In this document: piece by piece, positions 37,434-45,650 of the stretch
Layout: each line of letters starts with the position of its first letter
Position numbering within the stretch: the first letter of the stretch is position 1
Source: Pyrinomonas methylaliphatogenes
Lineage (GTDB): Bacteria; Acidobacteriota; Blastocatellia; Pyrinomonadales; Pyrinomonadaceae
DNA length: 64,000 nucleotides
NCBI RefSeq assembly: GCF_000820845.2
Contig: NZ_CBXV010000004.1
Span: 532,649 to 596,648 of the forward strand
Direction: 5' to 3'
The notes under the pieces: model-generated
What the model was told of the DNA's origin: nothing
Database searches by the model: none
The model's input: only the letters and a program-made list of their open reading frames with translations
Position numbers and translations under genes: made by a program

Positions 37434-37595
37434 TCCGACCGAGTAAACTAAGTATGGCCAGGAGACGGAAGAGGCGCGCGTCAGGCAGCGTGCAAACTAC
37501 GAATCCAATCGAGTAAACTGAGGCGCACCCGCTCACGCGGCGCAATGATGCGAGGATAGACGATCAAACCAGGAACCCAACCGAGTAGACCGAGG
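37425..37595 (+). repeat. Three degenerate ~25-29-nt direct repeats with ~70-nt period
   Basis: Units at 37425, 37495 and 37567 share the pattern AAC-CAAGAATCC-ACCGAGTAAACT (variants CTACGAATCCAATCGAG and CCAGGAACCCAACCGAG). The first overlaps the end of the gene; the others lie in the space before modA. Meaning unknown. Confidence 0.7.
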
Positions 37596-37643
37596 GCGCG
37601 CCGACGACGATCTACAGATGAAGCGTAGAAGAGAGGCTAACTG

Positions 37644-38516
37644 ATGAGAGAGGATCTTGGAAACAGGCGCGCGCCCGCTGAACTTCGGGCGCACGCTGGT
37701 CGCGCGAGAAACGCTCTTGGGCGCATTGCGCTCGTGTTGGTTTTAACAGTCATCTGCTGCGCCGCCGCGTGCGAGCGCAACCGGACGCCCGCGACGGAGA
37801 AGAGGGAAGTGGTCGTCTTCGCCGCCGCTTCGCTTACCGAGGCGTTCAGGGAGATGGCTACCGAGTTCGAACGCGCGCGGCCCGGGCTGCGCGTCGCTTT
37901 CAACTTCGCCGGCTCCGCTCAACTACGAACCCAACTCGCCCAGGGGGCGCGGGCGGACGTTTTCGCTTCTGCCGACGAACGGAACATGAACGCAGCGGTG
38001 GCTGAAGGCACGGTCGCGCCGACTCCAGCGCTTTTTGCCCGCAATCAGCCGGTGATCGTCGTGCCAGCGGACAACCCGGCGCAGATCGCCGCGCTCGCCG
38101 ATCTCGCCAAGCCGGGCGTGCGGCTCGTGCTGGCCGCGCAGGACGTTCCCATCGGCGGCTACGCCCGCGAGGTTCTCGCCCGAGCAAGCCGAGCGCCGAA
38201 CTACGGCGGCGACTTCGCGGCCCGGGTGCAGCGAAACGTGGTGTCGGAAGAGACCAACGTCAGGGCCGCGCTCGCCAAGGTCGCGCTCGGCGAAGCGAGC
38301 GCGACCTTCGTTTACCGAACGGATGTCACGGCGGACGTACGCGACCGTGTAAGGATCATCGAAATCCCGGATGAGTTCAACGTCGTCGCCGAGTATTACA
38401 TCGCGCCAACCAAGAACGCACCGAATCCGGCGGGCGCACGAGCTTTCATCGATTTCGTCCTCTCGGACAGAGGCCAGCAAGTGCTCGCCGAACGAGGTTT
38501 CAAGCCCGCGCGGTGA
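37644..38516 (+). CDS. modA: Molybdate ABC transporter substrate-binding lipoprotein
   Basis: 290 residues. A membrane signal (ALVLVLTVICCAAAC) ends in a lipobox-like Cys. ModA features: 'VVVFAAASLTEAFREMATEF', 'FNFAGSAQLRTQLAQGARAD', 'VFASADERNM', 'NQPVIVVP', 'VPIGGYAREVL', 'SEETNVRAALAKVALGEASA' and 'FVYRTDV'. It binds molybdate or tungstate in the periplasm and hands it to ModB. modB follows 58 nt downstream; the ATPase gene modC is not present. Confidence 0.93.
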   Translation: MREDLGNRRAPAELRAHAGRARNALGRIALVLVLTVICCAAACERNRTPATEKREVVVFAAASLTEAFREMATEFERARPGLRVAFNFAGSAQLRTQLAQGARADVFASADERNMNAAVAEGTVAPTPALFARNQPVIVVPADNPAQIAALADLAKPGVRLVLAAQDVPIGGYAREVLARASRAPNYGGDFAARVQRNVVSEETNVRAALAKVALGEASATFVYRTDVTADVRDRVRIIEIPDEFNVVAEYYIAPTKNAPNPAGARAFIDFVLSDRGQQVLAERGFKPAR

Positions 38517-38574
38517 ACGGACGGCGTACTACGACTGACGCCACCGGGCGTGCGACCGGGGTGGCATCTGGCAG

Positions 38575-39405
38575 ATGTCTAAGCGAGAAAGAGATTTCGA
38601 TGTGATCACCGCGCGCGCGCCTCTGACCACAAGGCTGGCGCCGGTTGGATTGGCCGCATTGCTTGTTGGCTACCTCGCAGTGCCGCTTCTCGCGCTCATC
38701 TGGCGCGGGGCAAACCGAGGGACGGTGCATGCCTTCAGCGATCCACTGGTGCAGGCAGCCCTGTGGCTGACGCTCAAGACGACGGCACTGGTGGTGCTGA
38801 TCGCGATCGTGCTGGGCACGCCGCTCGCCATCATCCTCGCGCGGCGAGAGTTTCGCGGCAAAGCGCTGGTGGAAGGGCTGGTGGAGCTTCCGATCGCACT
38901 TCCGCCGGTGATCGCCGGCGTCGGGTTGCTCATGGCCTTCGGGCGGCGCGGCATCTTCGGTCCAACCTTGGAAGAGTTCGGGATCACGTTGCCTTTCACC
39001 ACCGCAGCCGTGGTTTTGGCACAGCTTTTCGTCAGCATCCCATTCTACGTGCGGGCGGCGACGCTCGGCTTTCGCGCCGTGCCACGCGAACTGGAAGAGG
39101 CCGCCGCCGTGGATGGCGCCGGCGGTTGGGCCACCTTTCGGCACGTGACGGCACCGCTGGCGCTCCCGGGCATCCTTTCAGGGGCTTTGCTGTGCGGAAC
39201 GCGCGCTGCTTCCGAGTTCGGCGCGACCCTGATGTTCGCCGGAAACCTCGCGGGTCGCACCCAAACCTTGACGCTGGCGGTGATGACAGCGATGGAAACG
39301 GACATCTGGCGCGCGCTGGCGCTGGCCGTGTTGCTCATGATGATCGCCGTGGGCGTGGTCATCGGGGCACGCGCACTCGTCGGCGGGCGAGACGCGCTCC
39401 TCTAA
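38575..39405 (+). CDS. modB: Molybdate ABC transporter permease
   Basis: 276 residues with about six membrane helices and the permease EAA loop 'ELEEAAAVDGAGGWATFRHV'. Other ModB hallmarks are 'LPIALPPVIAGVGLLMAFGR' and 'RAASEFGATLMFAGNLAGRT'. The gene ends exactly at an IS630 element: its TAA stop is made of the TA target plus the first base of the element, while without the element the same codon would be TAG. The protein is therefore full length. No modC follows on the other side, so an ATPase must come from elsewhere. Confidence 0.92.
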   Translation: MSKRERDFDVITARAPLTTRLAPVGLAALLVGYLAVPLLALIWRGANRGTVHAFSDPLVQAALWLTLKTTALVVLIAIVLGTPLAIILARREFRGKALVEGLVELPIALPPVIAGVGLLMAFGRRGIFGPTLEEFGITLPFTTAAVVLAQLFVSIPFYVRAATLGFRAVPRELEEAAAVDGAGGWATFRHVTAPLALPGILSGALLCGTRAASEFGATLMFAGNLAGRTQTLTLAVMTAMETDIWRALALAVLLMMIAVGVVIGARALVGGRDALL

Positions 39406-40554
39406 GCACTCCGACGTAGTAATGTCGTAGAATCTATGGCAGGAGGGAACCTGCCTTGATTCGAGTTAAACTGAATGCCGAGCAGCGGGAGGAGCTGCGG
39501 AAACGCAGCCATGAACGGGGCATTCACCCCCGCACTCGTGATCGATTGGAAATGGTGCGGCTGGCCGACGCGGGATGGAGCATTCCCCGCATCGCGCGCC
39601 ACTTGGAATACCATGAACAGACCGTCCGCAAGTACATCAAGCGATTTGTCGCAGGCGGCTTCGGCCAACTACCGGACAAGCCTCACCCGGGGCGGCAGGC
39701 CAAGGTCACCGAAGCGATGTTGACGGCCCTGGAGCGTCTGCTCGACGAGTCGAACCGCACCTGGAGCACGCCGCAGTTGGCCCAGTGGCTCTCCGAGCAC
39801 TTTCAGGTGGACGTCCACCCGGATCATCTGGCCCGCCTGCTCCATCGCCGCGGTTTCCGTTGGAAGCGCACCAAACGCTCGGTGGCTCATAAGCGCAAGG
39901 ACCCCGATCTCCAAGCAGCCAAAGCGGCAGAGCTGGAGGTTCTCAAAAAATCAGGCCCGGAACGGTGAGATCGATCTGGCTTTCCTGGATCAAAGCGGCT
40001 TCTCGCCCACCATGCCGACCGGCTACACTTGGGCGCGGATCGGGGAGCGAAAGATCGTCCCCTACGAGGCGCCCGAGGGGCGGCGGGTGAACGTGGTCGG
40101 TGCCCTCTTCCCCTTCGATCCGGCTGGTTCTCGCTTGATCTTCGAGAGCCGCTGCAAGGGCGCGTGCCCGGTACGACGCCAACGCCCACCTGCGCTTCGT
40201 CGAGAATCTGGCGGGGCTGCCCCGGTCCTGCCCGACGGCTACCGGCGAGAGCGTCCGCTGGTCATCGCCTTGGACAACTACTCGGTTCATCACAGTCAAC
40301 TCGTCAAGGATAAAATGCCGGTCCTGGAAGCCGCTGGCGTCCGTTTCTTCTTCTTGCCGCCCTACAGCCCGGAAATGAACGCCATTGAGCCCCATTAGCG
40401 GCAGATCAAGTACCAGGACTTACCGGAGCGCAGCTACAAGACGGCCCAGGCGCTGAAAGCCGCCGTCGATGAGGCTCTCACCAACCGGGCGGAGCAGCTC
40501 AAGGGAACCGCCCTGTCCCATCCAGAAACTAATGCTTTTCTATGTCGGAGTGCT
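39405..40554 (+). mobile_element. IS630-family insertion sequence, decayed
   Basis: Ends are inverted repeats AGCACTCCGACRTAG (left 39405-39419; right 40540-40554 as the complement). They are flanked by a TA dinucleotide on both sides (39403-39404 and 40555-40556), the target duplication of this family. Inserted in the stop codon of modB. About 1.15 kb. Confidence 0.85.
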
Positions 40555-40557
40555 TAG
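39456..40557 (+). pseudogene. IS630-family transposase with several frame breaks
   Basis: Part 1 has the HTH region ('GWSIPRIARHLEYHEQTVRK', 'HRRGFRWKRTKRSVAHKR'). After an A6 run at about 39945 the frame shifts by +1 to 'ARNGEIDLAFLDQSGFSP', with the first catalytic Asp. A short double shift follows near 40160-40230, then 'PLVIALDNYSVHHS' and 'FLPPYSPEMNAIEPH', with the later Asp/Glu. A TAG replaces the usual Trp codon just after it ('EPH*RQIKYQDLPERSY'). Although A-run slippage is known in the family, the extra breaks make this copy inactive. Confidence 0.85.
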
Positions 40558-41520
40558 TGAACCTGCCAGCGCCTCGGTTCCCAGCTTGTCATCAAACCAA
40601 TTCACCGGTTCGCACGTAGTGCGGACGAACTCGACCGCTAGCTCGCTCTTCGATTCCTAGCTTAGCCTCAAATGAGCCCGTCGGATTCCAACCGCGCGAT
40701 GGCACGAACAAGCAATGCGGCGCCATCGCGCGCACGAGCGTGCACGATGACTGGGATCAGGCCGCCGCCAGTTTGAACAGCAGGGCCCGACCATCAGAGA
40801 TTTTGTTGTGTCCTATCCCCATACATCCGTTCAAAATAACGTATCCAGTTGGATGTTGTTTTGGGCAGAGGATTGGATTTGCACCACAGGGCGTGCGTTT
40901 TGCCCAGCCAATTGCGGAGCTTGGAGGGTTGCCAGAGTCACGGCACCGCTGGAGGTTCTCATCACCAAGCGGACGGTGCGCACGGCAGAGGGTGTAAAAT
41001 CTAGTTCGAGGGCTAGTTGTGCGCCTGATTGAAAAGAGGCGGCCAGCGGCGATGAAGCTCCATCGTTAACGGCTGCCAGCAAGCCGTTGGCGAGATTGGC
41101 ACATAATTGGTCTTTGAATCTGCTAGTTCCTCTATCTTCCACCGAACCCGCGCGCGGCGCTTCCTGCCCCCGCCTTCAGGCATGAGGAGGAGCGCTGTTT
41201 TCCTTTCCGCTTGATATTTCCTGCGGCGTCTTTTAGCACTTGAGCGTCAGGCACTTCTTGGAAACCGAGGAGAAACGGCGATCGCTCTTTCGCAACGAAC
41301 CTTGACTGGGCGGACCTTTTTGGTCCGGGCGGTGGGGCGGCCGTCAATCGGCCCCGAAGCGGCAAGCCGGGTGCGGGGCTTGCCCACGGCAGTAAGCCGT
41401 GGAGTAGTTGACTGCTCTTGTAACCTCAAGAAGTCTAATTCTGCGCAAGATCCCGTTTCACCCAAACTCTTTTTGGGGTAAAATTTTTGTGGAGAGGTTA
41501 AACGCACGCGCATCCGCGTG
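40558..41520. other. Intergenic region with an orphan structured end
   Basis: About 960 nt. Weak frames on the minus strand (for example 40831-41142) have no ribosome site or recognisable domain. The only clear structure is the hairpin-rich stretch at 41311-41412 listed separately. Confidence 0.4.
41311..41412 (+). ncRNA. Possible orphan IS605-type right end / reRNA-like scaffold
   Basis: Two hairpins, CGGACC-TTTTT-GGTCCG (41311-41327) and CCACGGC-AGTAA-GCCGTGG (41384-41402), are followed by AGTAGTTGAC. The second hairpin and its flank resemble the right end of the TnpA/TnpB element at 50.3 kb, read on its own strand (...TTTAGCCGTGGGAGTGTCAA). No TnpB gene is attached. The RNA call is inference from this similarity. 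Confidence 0.35.
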
Positions 41521-41769
41521 GGTAAAAAAAAGACCTCGACGAAAAAAAGAAAAGAGAGAAAGAAAAAGAGAAAGGAGACGCGAGAAGGAACAAAAGAGAA
41601 AAAGAGAGAAAGAAAGAGAAAGGAGGCGCGAGAAGGAACAAAAGAGAAGTAACGAAACAGAAGACCGAGAGATTGAACAGAACCGTAGCCAGAGAAGTAA
41701 CAGGAAGAAAGGAAGAGAAAAAGCTCGAACTATTAAGTTCATCGTTGAAAGAGACAAAGGAAGAGGAAG
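41521..41769 (+). repeat. Polypurine tract with an internal 48-nt-period repeat
   Basis: About 250 nt is almost purely A and G on the plus strand. It contains two 33-nt copies (41568-41600 and 41616-41648, starting GAGAAAGGAG and differing at one base). The tract runs directly into the start of the next gene, so it may be its mRNA leader; it includes GGAAGAGGAAG as a ribosome site. Translating it gives only Lys/Arg/Glu low complexity. Confidence 0.75.
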
Positions 41770-42420
41770 ATGCACGAACCGTTGATTGATTTTCATCGTT
41801 TGATTTGGCTTTATTCGCGGGGTCCAGCGGCGAACTGGACCGAACGCTTCGTCGCCGAGTTCATCGGTCGAAGCGAGCGGTTCATCGATCCGTATTGGCT
41901 CGAATCATTCACGAAAAATTTGTGGATTTTCGCACCAGACATCGTCGCGGTCCGATACTCGTTGTTGGAACTGCTTTACAATAACGGAACCCGTCCCCCA
42001 GCTCTGGCCGCAGACTATCTGCTCGCGGAACGCTTGGTCTACAACCGCCATACACTGCGGTTTGATCCGCAAACCCGCGAATTTTTCGCTCTCTACTGGC
42101 CTCAAACGACTTCCGCACCGACGATTGAACTTATCTATCAATCGACTCCCGCGGAACGTCTTGAAACGCTTGAAACGTCGGTAATCAACGATACTGCCTT
42201 GGTGGCGATCCTCCGCCATCAAATCGATATCAATCCACAGGCGCGCAAGGTCCTTCGTCACGCGCGTCATGCACGCGTCAAGGAGATCGCTCCTAATGAC
42301 CTGCGGTTGCGGTTGCTTGATGCCGCCGGTGGACGCAATGTTACGGTAGCGATCAAGAAAGAGGTGCCTATCCAGAACCATCATTGGCCTTCGCTGTCGT
42401 TTGAAGACTCCGTCAATTGA
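41770..42420 (+). CDS. Unknown protein at the head of a Toprim/CRISPR-side gene block
   Basis: 216 residues from an ATG just after GGAAGAGGAAG. Sequence includes 'EPLIDFHRLIWLYSRGPAAN', 'WTERFVAEFIGRSERFIDPY' and 'RLRLLDAAGGRNVTVAIKKE'. No family or catalytic motif is recognised. A strong hairpin follows the stop. Two transposon-type elements (TnpB, IscB) now separate it from the plus-strand genes at 45.6-48.1 kb, with which it may once have been grouped. Confidence 0.6.
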   Translation: MHEPLIDFHRLIWLYSRGPAANWTERFVAEFIGRSERFIDPYWLESFTKNLWIFAPDIVAVRYSLLELLYNNGTRPPALAADYLLAERLVYNRHTLRFDPQTREFFALYWPQTTSAPTIELIYQSTPAERLETLETSVINDTALVAILRHQIDINPQARKVLRHARHARVKEIAPNDLRLRLLDAAGGRNVTVAIKKEVPIQNHHWPSLSFEDSVN

Positions 42421-42438
42421 CAGATCCAACTCTTGTGC

Positions 42439-42478
42439 AAGGTGCTTTCTGGGAATTTTTAACCCCAGAAAGCACCTT
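42439..42478. terminator. Long hairpin after the unknown gene, possible terminator
   Basis: A 15-bp perfect stem (AAGGTGCTTTCTGGG and its complement) with a 10-nt loop lies 18 nt after the stop codon. It lacks a clean T tract, so it may be a weak terminator or part of the neighbouring element's end. Confidence 0.45.
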
Positions 42479-42537
42479 CTCTTCTGGCGTTTCGTTACTT
42501 TGCCGTTGGTTGTCATAGACCCCACGAGTGACGTCCT

Positions 42538-43979
42538 CCCCCGAATGAATTCGGGGGCATCCTCAAGTGGATGGGCGCAGGATTGGCCTGCGCTTTGGTT
42601 CGTGGACCGTATGCCACCCCGGCAGGAATGACAAGACCACGGGCCGCGCCACACGACCACTACTCCCCTTGACGGGAGATACATGGAATGCCCGCTGGTA
42701 GATGTTCAGGGCACCGTTCACGTCCGCCTGCGCCGTCCACTCGCAGGGGCAACGGTACAGGCCGCGATGCACACGACTGGCTCTACGGGTCCGGCCACAC
42801 GCATGGCAGGTACAGGATGTCCCGCGCTCGTTCACATCGTCCCGCACGGCGATTCCTACGAGAGCAGCCTTGTACCGGATCATGTTGATGATCTTCCGGT
42901 ACGGCCAGGCGTGGAGCCGCTGGTTCATCCGAGCGCCATAGTCCATCCCGTGGCGGATGCCGACGAGGTCGCCGATGGCGATCTCACCGACGCCGCGCCG
43001 GACGCACTCGCGGATGAAGTGCGAGGTGACGATGTGCAGCAGGTGCTCCAACTGCCTGCGCTCCTGATGGGCGATCTGAAGAAACCGTCGAGACTTATGC
43101 GGGCGCTCTCTAGACGGCGGTCGCACATAGGACCGCACTTTCTGCCAATATCGACGGATTGCCTTGATAAGTCGCCCAGAGTACAAGAGGGCCGTGCCGT
43201 CTTCGAAAGCCGCCGCGAGGAGCACCGTCTCCCCCAGATCCACTGTTAAGCGGCTCGTGCCATGGTTCTCACGGGCTCTGACCTCCACCACCAGACGGGC
43301 TTCCAAGCGCCCGGTCAGCGTGTCGTAGGTAATGGAGACCTCGCGCACCCGCTCGTATTCCACGCCGGGGCGGTGACTCAGACGAACCGTGACGGAGCGG
43401 ACGCCGTCCTCCCGACCCATGCCCAGGGAGAGCGTCAGGCGGTCGCCCTTGACCCTGAACCCGCTCTGGACGTACTTGATCGGGGATAGCATGGACTTGG
43501 GTCGGAATCCGGGTGCGCTGCGATCAGTCCGTCCGTTGCGTCGGAGGGCGAAGAACGAGCGCCACGCTTGGCGCACCTCGTCGCGGGTAAGTTGCACGGA
43601 CATGGAGTAGTAGCCCCTCGCTCTGGGGAGAGTGCTCAGGATGCGGTTGAGGTTTGACCGACGTACATCGATCCGACCGGTCTCCTCCTGTTGGTGGCGC
43701 AGATGCCACATCAGCCCGTTGTAGACCTTAGTGGCGCAGAACATGGCGTCCCGCAGGATACGTTCGGTCTCGACATCAGTGTGGATCTGCGCCTTGATCG
43801 TCAGTATTGGCATCCGTCTTCTGTTCCTCAATGTGGCGTTTGGGGTTCTCCACGCTTACGTGTCCGACGGTTCCGACATAGTAGAACCGACCAACAGGTG
43901 GAACGCCCCACAGCCAATGTCTTCATAATGATACCACAAACGCGAGGGGGTCCGTGCATCCCCTCAATGAATTGAGGGG
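42538..43979 (-). mobile_element. TnpB-only (IS1341-type) element of the IS200/IS605 group
   Basis: Bounded by two matching end hairpins, CCCCCGAAT-GA-ATTCGGGGG (42538-42557) and CCCCTCAAT-GA-ATTGAGGGG (43960-43979), around one tnpB on the minus strand. No TnpA is present, so movement would need one in trans, for example from the element at 50-52 kb. The right end for this orientation is on the left side; a guide RNA would end near GAGGACGTCAC there. Confidence 0.7.
42563..43831 (-). CDS. tnpB: TnpB RNA-guided nuclease homologue with a non-standard RuvC-II glutamate
   Basis: 422 residues. RuvC-I Asp is at D198 ('LTVDLGETVLLAAAF'), a zinc-finger Cys set at 'CTCHACG' and 'YRCPC', and RuvC-III Asp at D370 ('AQADVNGALNI'). 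The usual RuvC-II Glu (as in 'IEDL') is Gly here ('GEIAIGDLVGI'); a Glu four residues earlier (E283) could replace it, as reported for a subset of TnpB/Fanzor proteins, or the protein may be nuclease-dead. TnpB uses a right-end RNA to cut the donor site and keep the element. Confidence 0.9.
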   Translation of the reverse strand: MRNRRRMPILTIKAQIHTDVETERILRDAMFCATKVYNGLMWHLRHQQEETGRIDVRRSNLNRILSTLPRARGYYSMSVQLTRDEVRQAWRSFFALRRNGRTDRSAPGFRPKSMLSPIKYVQSGFRVKGDRLTLSLGMGREDGVRSVTVRLSHRPGVEYERVREVSITYDTLTGRLEARLVVEVRARENHGTSRLTVDLGETVLLAAAFEDGTALLYSGRLIKAIRRYWQKVRSYVRPPSRERPHKSRRFLQIAHQERRQLEHLLHIVTSHFIRECVRRGVGEIAIGDLVGIRHGMDYGARMNQRLHAWPYRKIINMIRYKAALVGIAVRDDVNERGTSCTCHACGRTRRASRVHRGLYRCPCEWTAQADVNGALNIYQRAFHVSPVKGSSGRVARPVVLSFLPGWHTVHEPKRRPILRPST

Positions 43980-44022
43980 GATTACAGCCCCCTCGCGCTC
44001 CCCCCTTTTCCCTAAAGTCGGG

Positions 44023-44308
44023 GGGCTTGCTGGGGGTAACCAGCAAGCCCGTCTATGACCAGCCCGAGCGGTAGAGCCGAAGGACAAGGCGATGAAGCCG
44101 CTACGTTACCAACAGGTTCGAGACCCACTCCGGAGTGCTTCTCCAGCCCCGGACCCTGGAAGTTCCGGTTGCAGACAAGCTTCGGGGTGTGCGCGAAACG
44201 GACCGGAACAGACTGCCGGTCGGCAACTTGGGCGAGGAGAGCGGTTCGGGAGAGTCCGCCCGAACCCGTCACCAACCCCGTAAGGGGGATAAAAAGGGAG
44301 AAAGAAAG
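44023..44308 (+). ncRNA. omega-RNA-like structured leader of iscB
   Basis: About 285 nt between the divergent TnpB element and iscB carry no gene but strong structure. There is a perfect 11-bp stem, GGGCTTGCTGG-GGGTAA-CCAGCAAGCCC (44023-44050), and an 8-bp stem, GGTTCGGG / CCCGAACC (44243-44266). IscB proteins use an RNA encoded just upstream of the gene, with the guide taken from the flank outside the element's left end. Exact RNA ends and the guide boundary are not visible by eye. Confidence 0.75.
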
Positions 44309-45628
44309 ATGGTTTTCGTGCTGGACAAGAAGAAGAGGCCGCTCATGCCATGCTCGGAGAAGCGCGCGCGGTTGTTGCTCAAGCGCGAGCGGGCCGTCGT
44401 TCACCGCCTTCAGCCGTTCACGATTAGGCTAAAAGACCGACTGCTCGAGCAGAGCGTGTTGCAGCCCGTCGGGGTGAAGTCCGACCCGGGCAGCAAGGTC
44501 ACAGGAGCGGCGCTCGTGCGCCGGGAAGAGACGGTAAACGGTCCCGTTGACCACGCTCTGCACCTCTCACAAATCGCCCATCGTGGCGAGATGGTTCATG
44601 AGCGGATGCAAAAACGCGCGGCCTCGCGCCGCCGCAGGAGAAGCGCCAATCTCAGGTATCGTCCGCCGAGGTTCAATAACCGCACTCGCTCGCAGGGCTT
44701 GCTTGCGCCGTCGCTCAGGAGCAGGGTTGAGAACGTCCTCGCGTGGGTGGAGCGGTATCGCCGCTTGGCTCCCATCGTCTTCGTCGATGTCGAAACCGTC
44801 CGGTTCGACACGCAAAAGATCCAGAACCCTGAAATCTCCGGTGTGGAGTATCAGCGCGGCGAACTTTTCGGCTACGAGGTGAGAGGACATTTGCTGGAGA
44901 AATGGGGACGGCGTTGTGCGTACTGTGGCGCGGAGAAAGTACCGCTGGAAATCGAGCATATCGTTCCGAAGTCGCGGGGCGGGAGCGACCGGGTGAGCAA
45001 TCTCTCATTGGCTTGTCGCCCTTGCAACCAAGCCAAGGGGAGCAGAACCGCCGAGGAGTTTGGTCACGCGGAAGTGCAAGCCAAGGCGAAGCCGCCGCTG
45101 AAGGATGCCGCTGCCGTCAACACGACGCGCTACGCGATTCTGGACGGTCTGAGGGAAATGGAACTCGCGGTTCGCGCGTGGACTGGCGGGCGCACCAAGT
45201 ACAATCGGGTACAATTTGGTATTCCAAAGGCGCACGCTCTGGACGCGCTGTGCGTGGGCGGCATGGCTGGTGTGTCCGGCTGGAATGTCCAGGTCCTTGA
45301 AATCAAGGCGCTGGGCCGTGGGCAGCGGTGTCGAACCAACGTTGACGCGCACGGTTTTTCACGAGGGTACCGAATGCGTCACAAAACTGTGCACGGATTT
45401 CGCACGGGCGACCTAGTACAGGCAGAAGTGCCGCATGGCAAGTGGGCCGGAACTCATGTTGGCTTTGTCGCGGTACGTGCTTTGGGATCGTTCCGTGTGG
45501 AGAAAGCTGATGGGATTTCGTGGAAGCGCTGCCGCTTGCTTCAGCGAGCGGACGGATACGAATACAGAAAAATACCAAGCGTCGTCTCCTCCCCAGGCGT
45601 CAACGCCGGGGCTTCCAACGCCGCTTGA
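44309..45628 (+). CDS. iscB: IscB RNA-guided HNH/RuvC endonuclease (Cas9 ancestor family)
   Basis: 439 residues; start at the ATG after AAGGGAG, because the longer frame upstream would cover the RNA leader. Domains: PLMP motif (11-14, 'RPLMPCSEKRARLLLKRERA'), RuvC-I with D59 ('GVKSDPGSKVTG'), Arg-rich bridge helix (about 95-125), RuvC-II with E162 ('PIVFVDVETVRFD'), HNH (C203/C206, H217 in 'IEHIVPKSRGG', C236/C239) and RuvC-III with H309 and D312 ('KAHALDALCVG'), then the C-terminal domain. All catalytic residues are present. A right-end hairpin (about 45592-45614) overlaps the last codons. No TnpA is attached. Confidence 0.95.
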   Translation: MVFVLDKKKRPLMPCSEKRARLLLKRERAVVHRLQPFTIRLKDRLLEQSVLQPVGVKSDPGSKVTGAALVRREETVNGPVDHALHLSQIAHRGEMVHERMQKRAASRRRRRSANLRYRPPRFNNRTRSQGLLAPSLRSRVENVLAWVERYRRLAPIVFVDVETVRFDTQKIQNPEISGVEYQRGELFGYEVRGHLLEKWGRRCAYCGAEKVPLEIEHIVPKSRGGSDRVSNLSLACRPCNQAKGSRTAEEFGHAEVQAKAKPPLKDAAAVNTTRYAILDGLREMELAVRAWTGGRTKYNRVQFGIPKAHALDALCVGGMAGVSGWNVQVLEIKALGRGQRCRTNVDAHGFSRGYRMRHKTVHGFRTGDLVQAEVPHGKWAGTHVGFVAVRALGSFRVEKADGISWKRCRLLQRADGYEYRKIPSVVSSPGVNAGASNAA

Positions 45629-45650
45629 TTTGGTGAATTGAGGTGTTGTT

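Larger units (their letters stand above)
35858..37451 (+). pseudogene. Unknown protein gene broken by an indel and a 26-bp tandem duplication
   Basis: The first frame is open from about 35845 and reads 'VLFQREADLDDFQLEADLDD' (a duplicated 27-nt unit), 'FLKPYFYPLFLNLSGLLEG' and 'LLAARDFETALLDLNERTIF'. One extra T in the run 36222-36225 would lead into 'PIPCVSESDEEYFLAIALPA'. A perfect 26-bp tandem duplication (36263-36314) then throws the frame. The third part, to 37451, is about 380 residues ('ADIGELVKPRKLAGKTLLPG' ... 'KFCPRCGLFLAF', a possible zinc ribbon) and ends in a duplicated 21-residue acidic segment. The repaired protein would be about 520 residues. The family is not recognised and the start codon is uncertain. 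Confidence 0.6.

Noticed and set aside
40831..41142. 103-codon minus-strand frame
   Set aside because: Composition is not impossible, but there is no ribosome site, partner or recognisable motif; left as part of the intergenic region.
41458..41796. Phe/Leu/Ser-rich minus-strand frame
   Set aside because: It is the complement of the polypurine tract and has no ribosome site or domain.
44135..44308. Upstream extension of the IscB frame
   Set aside because: It would translate the structured RNA leader; the PLMP domain starts normally at the ATG at 44309 with a ribosome site.
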